DNA of 64,000 nt from Cognatilysobacter terrigena (GTDB lineage: Bacteria > Pseudomonadota > Gammaproteobacteria > Xanthomonadales > Xanthomonadaceae). The stretch spans positions 1 through 64,000 of the forward strand of contig NZ_SELT01000006.1 of NCBI RefSeq assembly GCF_004361065.1. Reading direction: 5' to 3'. The notes beneath the pieces are model-generated. The model was not told where the DNA came from. It did no database searches and saw nothing but the letters and a program-made list of their open reading frames with translations. A program made the position numbers and the translations under genes. Positions 59,218-64,000 of this stretch are shown here, one piece after another. The stretch's first letter is position 1. Each line of letters begins with the position of its first letter.

Positions 59218-60979
59218 AGAGCGTCCCTCCGGCCGTCGTCTTCTGCTTGAGATCAGGTAGCGCAGCGCCCCAGCCGGCAGCGGCGGTCGCATCGCGCGTG
59301 TCGAGGTTGTTCGTGACGATCGCGCCGGGCCAGCCCCCGATGCCCGACAGGATCGCGATGTACTGGTGCCCGTCCGGGCCGCGATACGCGATCGGCTGGC
59401 CGATGATTCCGCTGCCCGTCTGGAACTTCCACAGCAGCGCGCCGCTGCGCGCGTCGATGGCCTTGAACCAGCCGTCCATCGTTCCGTAGAACACGACGTC
59501 GCCGGCGGTCGACAGCGTGCCGCTCCACACCGGCAGATCCTCCTTGATCTTCCACATCGCGCGTCGCTGCACCGGATTCCACGCGGTAACGACACCGCGA
59601 TGTCCGCCCGGCCCCGCGTAGTACTTCTCTTCCGCGCCGATGTAGGGCGTGCCCGCGATGTAGTTCACCTCGCTCGGCTGCATGTCCATGCACAGGTTGT
59701 TGTGCGGCACGTAGACGAGGCCCGTACGCGGCGAAAACGACGACGGGTTCCAGTCCTTCATACCCGGCGCGGCGGGACAGATCTGTCGCGTCGTACGGCC
59801 TGTCTTCGGCTGCTTCTCCGCGTTGTATTGCGGGCGACCAGTCGTCATGTCGATCTTCAACATCGCATTGACCGGCCCGTAGGGGTCGGCCGACAGCACC
59901 TGCCCCGTCGCGCGGTCGAGGATGTAGACGAAGCCGTTGCGCTCGGGACGCACGATCACCTTGCGGCGCTTGCCGGCGATCGTCATCTCGAGCAACAGGT
60001 TCTCGTTGACGGCGTCGTAGTCGTAGAGATCGTGCGGGCTGAACTGGTAGAACCAGCGCGCATCGCCGGTGTCGGGATCGCGCGCGAAGATGCCGGCCGT
60101 CCACTTGTTGTCGCCGGGGCGCTGATCGGGATTCCACGGGCCCGGATTGCCCGTGCCGTAGAAGATCAGGTCGGTCTCGGGGTCGTAGGAAATCCAGCCC
60201 CACGCCGTGCCGCCGCCGATCTTCCAGGCGTCGCCGGGCCACGTCTTCGTGCCCAGGTCTGTGCCGCGATCGGACGCATAGTGCGGCTTGAACGACGGGC
60301 CGATCAGCACGTCCTTGTCCGGCCCTGTGCTGTACGCCTTCCACGCGATCTTGCCGGTGCCGGCATCGAGCGCGGCGAGCCAGCCGCGCACGCCCATCTC
60401 GCCGCCGGCATTGCCGACGAGCACTTTTCCCTTCACCACGAGCGGGGCCATGGTGATGGTCTCGCCCTTGTTGATGTCGCCGAGCTTGGTTCGCCAGATC
60501 GGCTTGCCCGTCGCGGCATCAACGGCGAGCGTGTTGCCGTCGAGCGTGTTGAAGAAGACGCGCCCCTGCGAGTACACCGCGCCGCGGTTGACCACATCAC
60601 AGCACGCGACGCCCTGCGATGCCGGCTCGGGCTTGGGCTTGTACGACCACTTCGCCGGCGCGCCCGGCTTGGTGAGGTCGAGCGCGTAGAGCACGTTCGG
60701 AAACGGCGTGACGACGTACATCGTGTTGCCGACCACGATCGGGGCCGCCTCCTGCCCGCGATTGACGCCCGTCGAGAAGGTGAACGCGACGGCGAGCTTG
60801 CCGACGTTGCGCGTCGTGATCTCGTTGAGCGGGCTGTATCGCGTGCTCGCGTAGTCGTGCGCCGGCATCGTCCAGTCGCCGGAGGTAGCGGACGGTGCGG
60901 CGGGTGTGGTCGGAACAGCGAGGCCTGCGATGCCGGCGACGAATACGGCCGTCGCCAGGCGTCGTGAGAGCGGATGCAC
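59195..60979 (-). CDS. PQQ-dependent alcohol dehydrogenase, lanthanide-type motif
   Basis: 594 residues from GTG 60979 (AAGGAG eight bases upstream; the track upstream to 61033 lacks a signal). Signal peptide, then an eight-bladed quinoprotein propeller with GVACCDVV (vicinal disulfide over PQQ), GTGNPGPWNPDQRPGDNKW and W-docking motifs. The catalytic Asp is in HDLYDYDAVNE: D320-Y-D322. An Asp two residues after the catalytic Asp is the mark of lanthanide-dependent enzymes (XoxF, ExaF, PedH); Ca-type MxaF has Ala there. It oxidises an alcohol or aldehyde in the periplasm. Substrate range unknown. Confidence 0.93.
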   Translation of the reverse strand: MHPLSRRLATAVFVAGIAGLAVPTTPAAPSATSGDWTMPAHDYASTRYSPLNEITTRNVGKLAVAFTFSTGVNRGQEAAPIVVGNTMYVVTPFPNVLYALDLTKPGAPAKWSYKPKPEPASQGVACCDVVNRGAVYSQGRVFFNTLDGNTLAVDAATGKPIWRTKLGDINKGETITMAPLVVKGKVLVGNAGGEMGVRGWLAALDAGTGKIAWKAYSTGPDKDVLIGPSFKPHYASDRGTDLGTKTWPGDAWKIGGGTAWGWISYDPETDLIFYGTGNPGPWNPDQRPGDNKWTAGIFARDPDTGDARWFYQFSPHDLYDYDAVNENLLLEMTIAGKRRKVIVRPERNGFVYILDRATGQVLSADPYGPVNAMLKIDMTTGRPQYNAEKQPKTGRTTRQICPAAPGMKDWNPSSFSPRTGLVYVPHNNLCMDMQPSEVNYIAGTPYIGAEEKYYAGPGGHRGVVTAWNPVQRRAMWKIKEDLPVWSGTLSTAGDVVFYGTMDGWFKAIDARSGALLWKFQTGSGIIGQPIAYRGPDGHQYIAILSGIGGWPGAIVTNNLDTRDATAAAGWGAALPDLKQKTTAGGTLYVFALPH

Positions 60980-61229
60980 GGACGCGTCTCCTTGTGTCGG
61001 GATGTCGCGCACTCGTGTCGCGACCCCGCGCACACGCTATGAAGCGGCTGGTGAACGCGTAGTCATCTTTGACGTACGAAATCGACGTTGCCGATACATG
61101 GAGCGTGATCGACGCGAACGATTCAGACCCGCGGTTTTGCGGTGTCCCCGACTTCGATGATCTATAGCGGCGACGCGGCCGAATCCGCATTTTTGCGGCG
61201 CATCACAAGCAGCTTTGCAACGCAGGTGG
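60980..61229. other. Non-coding upstream region of the PQQ operon
   Basis: About 250 bases before the PQQ dehydrogenase, relatively AT-rich near 61060-61140. It should hold the operon promoter; no confident -35/-10 pair was picked out by eye. Confidence 0.4.
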
Positions 61230-61631
61230 TCAACGGCATGCGTCGTACACGCGGTCCTGCAGCGTTGACAGCAGCGCGTAGTTGCGCGCGAGTCCGGCGC
61301 GGCGTTCCACGGCATCGCGATAGGCGCGCGCGTCGGCGCACGTGTTGTGCGTGTCGACCGCGGCAACGGCCGTGCGCGCGGTTCGACGCGACGTGGCGCT
61401 GCGCGTGCGTGTCGATCGCTTGCGCGGTCGCGGCTCGTCGGACGCCGGCGCGACCGGATCCGGTGTCGCGTCCCAGACCTCGGCCGTCCGCTCGCCGCGC
61501 GGGCACGGCTCGCTCTGGTAGCGCGTGCTGCCGTCGCGCGTGATGCACTTCTGCACGGTCTGCGCGTCGGCATCGGTCGCTGCCAGACCGAACAACGCGG
61601 CAAATGCCGCCCTCCACATCCATGTCGTCAT
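61230..61631 (-). CDS. DUF4124-type small secreted protein
   Basis: 133 residues from ATG 61631. Signal peptide (MTTWMWRAAFAALFGLAATDADA), then a DUF4124 motif (VQKCITRDGSTRYQSEPCPRGER, two Cys), an Arg/Thr-rich linker and a C-terminal helix with two more Cys (NTCADARAYRDAVER...DRVYDACR). DUF4124 proteins are common in Xanthomonadaceae; function unknown. It is divergent from the nucleotide-sugar dehydrogenase gene. Confidence 0.78.
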   Translation of the reverse strand: MTTWMWRAAFAALFGLAATDADAQTVQKCITRDGSTRYQSEPCPRGERTAEVWDATPDPVAPASDEPRPRKRSTRTRSATSRRTARTAVAAVDTHNTCADARAYRDAVERRAGLARNYALLSTLQDRVYDACR

Positions 61632-61776
61632 CCAGGTTCCCTCCCGTCGTCGCGACAGGATCAGGGCCGGGCGCTCTGCGCTGCATCGGTCGTCGCCGCC
61701 GCAGCGTGTCGGACTTCTCCGAGACGCCCGCCGACGGACGCGGCATCATAGGCGGCCGCTCCGGGAATCCTCGCGC

Positions 61777-63069
61777 ATGCACGACTCGCCCCTGCCCGCC
61801 CTCGCCGACGCCCGCATCGCCGTGGTCGGCCTAGGCTATGTCGGCCTGCCGCTGGCGACCGCGTTCGGGGCGACGCACGACACGCTCGGCTTCGACATCG
61901 ATACCGGCCGCATCGACGAACTCCGCGGCGGTCACGACCGCACGGGTGAAGCGCACGACGACGACTTCCGCCGCGCGATCCGCCTGCGCTTCGAATCCGA
62001 CGCCGCCTCGCTTGCGGATCGCGACGTTTTCATCGTCACCGTGCCGACGCCGGTCGACGCGTTCAAGCGCCCGGACCTCGCGCCGCTGGAATCGGCGAGC
62101 CGCACGGTCGGCCGCTCGCTGAAGCGTGGCGGTGTCGTCGTCTACGAGTCCACGGTCTATCCCGGTGCGACGGAAGAGATCTGCGTACCGATCCTCGAGC
62201 GCGAGTCCGGCCTGCGCTACCGCGACGATTTCCACGTCGGCTACAGCCCCGAACGCATCAATCCGGGCGATCGCCAGCACAAGCTGCCGAACATCGTGAA
62301 GGTGACGTCCGGCTCGAGCGACGCCGCGGGGCGCTTCGTCGATGCGCTGTATCGCAGCGTCGTGCCGGCGGGCACGCATCTCGCATCGAGCATCCGCGTG
62401 GCCGAAGCCGCGAAGGTCATCGAGAACATCCAGCGCGACGTCAACATCGCGCTCGTCAACGAACTCGCGCTGATCTTCGAAAAGCTCGGCCTCGACACGC
62501 TCGAAGTGCTCGAAGCCGCTGGCACCAAGTGGAACTTCCTGCCGTTCCGCCCGGGCCTGGTCGGTGGCCACTGCATCGGCGTCGATCCGTATTACCTGAC
62601 CCACAAGGCGCAGGGCATCGGCTACCACCCCGAGGTCATTCTGGCCGGTCGCCGCATCAACGACACGATGGGCCAGCATGTCGCGCAGCGCGTGCTGAGG
62701 CTGATCGCCGCGAAAGACAATCCGCCGCCGCATCCGCGCGTGCTGGTGCTCGGCCTCGCGTTCAAGGAGAACTGCGGCGACCTGCGCAATACGCGCGTCG
62801 TCGACATCGTCTCCGAGCTCAACGCCTACGGCGCGCGCGTCGACGTGCACGACCCGCGTGTCGACGCCGAGGAAGCGCATCGCGAACACGGCCTGCGCTT
62901 GCTCGACGCGCCCAAGGCCGGCGCCTACGACGCGGTCGTGCTCGCTGTGCCGCACGCTGAGTTCGTGCGCGACGGCACCGACTCCATCGTCCATTTCGGC
63001 CACGGCGACGCGGTCGTCTTCGACGTCAAAGGCGCCCTGCCCCGCGACGTCGTCCACGGTCGCCTCTGA
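61777..63069 (+). CDS. UDP-N-acetyl-hexosamine dehydrogenase (VipA/TviB/WbpO type)
   Basis: 430 residues from ATG 61777; the 84-codon frame upstream overlaps the DUF4124 gene and is discarded. NAD motif [35 protein letters not shown], catalytic [16 protein letters not shown] and C-terminal [24 protein letters not shown]. It oxidises a UDP-N-acetylated hexosamine (GlcNAc or GalNAc) to the uronic acid, a step in capsule or O-antigen synthesis. The epimerase gene starts 10 bases after the stop. Confidence 0.93.
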   Translation: MHDSPLPALADARIAVVGLGYVGLPLATAFGATHDTLGFDIDTGRIDELRGGHDRTGEAHDDDFRRAIRLRFESDAASLADRDVFIVTVPTPVDAFKRPDLAPLESASRTVGRSLKRGGVVVYESTVYPGATEEICVPILERESGLRYRDDFHVGYSPERINPGDRQHKLPNIVKVTSGSSDAAGRFVDALYRSVVPAGTHLASSIRVAEAAKVIENIQRDVNIALVNELALIFEKLGLDTLEVLEAAGTKWNFLPFRPGLVGGHCIGVDPYYLTHKAQGIGYHPEVILAGRRINDTMGQHVAQRVLRLIAAKDNPPPHPRVLVLGLAFKENCGDLRNTRVVDIVSELNAYGARVDVHDPRVDAEEAHREHGLRLLDAPKAGAYDAVVLAVPHAEFVRDGTDSIVHFGHGDAVVFDVKGALPRDVVHGRL

Positions 63070-63079
63070 GGATTTCGCC

Positions 63080-64000
63080 ATGCGCGTGCTCGTGACCGGC
63101 GCCGCCGGCTTCATCGGTTCCCATCTGTCCAAGCGCCTGATCGAGCGCGGCGACGAGGTGCTGGGCTACGACGACCTCAACGACTACTACGATCCGCAGC
63201 TCAAGCGCGATCGCCTGAAGCACGTCGTTCCTGGCCACGGCTTCCGGTTCGTCGAAGCCAAGCTCGAGGATCGAGAGGCCATGGATCGCGCGTTCGCGGA
63301 CTTCAAGCCGCAGCGCGTGGTGAACCTCGCCGCGCAGGCGGGCGTCCGCTATTCGCTGCAGAACCCGCGCGCCTACATCGACAGCAACCTCGTCGGCTTC
63401 ATCAACATCCTCGAAGCGTGCCGGCACAACGGTGTCGAGCATCTGGTGTATGCGTCGTCGAGTTCGGTCTACGGCGCGAATCGCGAGCTGCCGTTCGCGG
63501 TCGAGCACAGCGTGGACCACCCCGTCAGCCTGTACGCCGCCACCAAGAAGGCGAACGAGCTGATGGCGCATACGTACAGCCATCTGTACGCGCTGCCGAC
63601 GACGGGCCTGCGTTTCTTCACGGTCTATGGCCCGTGGGGCCGGCCGGACATGGCGCTGTTCCTGTTCACCCGCAAGATCCTCGCAGGCGAGCCGATCGAG
63701 GTCTTCAACCACGGCCGCCACAGCCGTGATTTCACCTACATCGACGACATCGTCGAAGGCGTGATCCGCACGCTGGACACGGTGCCGCAGCCGTCCGACG
63801 ACGCGTCGCTGCTCGCGTCCCCCGCCGCGTCCACGGCGCCCTATCGCGTCTACAACATCGGCAGCCACCGACCGGTCGAACTGCTGCGCTACATCGAAGT
63901 GCTCGAAGACAGCCTGGGTTGCAAGGCGGAGCGTCGCCTCGTGCCGATGCAGCCCGGCGACGTGCCGGACACGTATGCCGATGTCGAAGCGTTGCGTCGC
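63080..64000 (+). CDS. NAD-dependent sugar epimerase, UDP-glucuronate 4-epimerase type, 3'-truncated by window edge
   Basis: 307 codons visible, running off the window in frame; a complete enzyme has about 335-350. Extended [12 protein letters not shown] at residues 7-15, [24 protein letters not shown] and the catalytic YAATKKANE, then [15 protein letters not shown]. The pattern [16 protein letters not shown] is characteristic of UDP-glucuronic acid epimerases (CapI/WbnF). With the dehydrogenase upstream it likely makes a galacturonic-type sugar for surface polysaccharide. Confidence 0.9.
   Translation, partial: MRVLVTGAAGFIGSHLSKRLIERGDEVLGYDDLNDYYDPQLKRDRLKHVVPGHGFRFVEAKLEDREAMDRAFADFKPQRVVNLAAQAGVRYSLQNPRAYIDSNLVGFINILEACRHNGVEHLVYASSSSVYGANRELPFAVEHSVDHPVSLYAATKKANELMAHTYSHLYALPTTGLRFFTVYGPWGRPDMALFLFTRKILAGEPIEVFNHGRHSRDFTYIDDIVEGVIRTLDTVPQPSDDASLLASPAASTAPYRVYNIGSHRPVELLRYIEVLEDSLGCKAERRLVPMQPGDVPDTYADVEALRR

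Noticed and set aside
61525-61776. Extended N-terminus of the nucleotide-sugar dehydrogenase.
   Set aside because: The 84 extra codons overlap the divergent DUF4124 gene and read as Arg-rich noise; the NAD-binding domain begins just after ATG 61777.

Overview
The window is high-GC, gene-dense DNA of a gammaproteobacterium, most likely a Xanthomonadaceae member (Lysobacter/Luteimonas/Stenotrophomonas-like). Supporting signs are a MetX-family enzyme close to the serine O-succinyltransferases of that order, codon use strongly biased to G/C, and abundant GTG/TTG starts. It divides into an accessory island (about 1-47300) and ordinary chromosome (about 47340-64000), separated by a tRNA-Leu(CAA) gene.

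Region 1-11300 is a copper module. It holds the end of copB with three near-identical 243-bp Met/His-rich repeats, a His-tailed cytochrome c, an NTF2-like protein, a CopG/DUF411 lipoprotein, a Cys-rich copper storage protein, DUF305 proteins, a CueR-like MerR regulator translationally coupled to a Cu(+) P-type ATPase with YHS and CPMHP-type metal sites, and two PepSY membrane proteins. One of the PepSY proteins is fused to a ferredoxin/flavin reductase. Region 11500-18970 carries a CaCA exchanger, a dihydrolipoyl dehydrogenase, an NAD synthetase coupled to a second MerR gene (PbrR-like cysteines), and, behind a textbook 19-bp-spacer MerR promoter, a cytochrome c-FTR1 (PbrT-like) permease plus a CDF-like transporter.

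Region 19000-36620 has two heavy-metal RND operons. The first is CzcCBA-type with a PII-like protein and a P1B-4 ATPase after it. The second is CusCBAF-type (Cu/Ag), with all expected metal-binding Met/Trp residues in CusA and CusF. Each is preceded by a small secreted CzcI-like gene. A ZIP transporter and a degenerate CusF-like lipoprotein lie between them.

Region 36630-47300 is a defence/mobility zone. It contains a compact bacterial ubiquitin-like conjugation operon (Ubl-E2 fusion, JAB-E1 fusion, DUF6527, membrane protein) divergent from an XRE/ImmA pair, a GNAT-RHH toxin-antitoxin, and a tyrosine recombinase divergent from a KfrA-like protein around a long imperfect inverted repeat (a TnpS-rst-TnpT cointegrate-resolution module of the Tn4651 type). 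SseB-like and DUF2384-like genes follow.

Region 47340-64000 is chromosomal: tRNA-Leu, a metX-cysteine dioxygenase operon, a glycine-zipper stress-type protein, a HEPN-like pair, an HU-like protein, then a striking eight-gene operon (60979 down to 52150). That operon encodes a PQQ alcohol dehydrogenase with the lanthanide-type D-Y-D motif, a cytochrome c, a dedicated caa3-type oxidase, a CtaG-beta-propeller fusion and an MxaJ-like protein. The window ends in nucleotide-sugar genes (dehydrogenase, epimerase) for surface polysaccharide.
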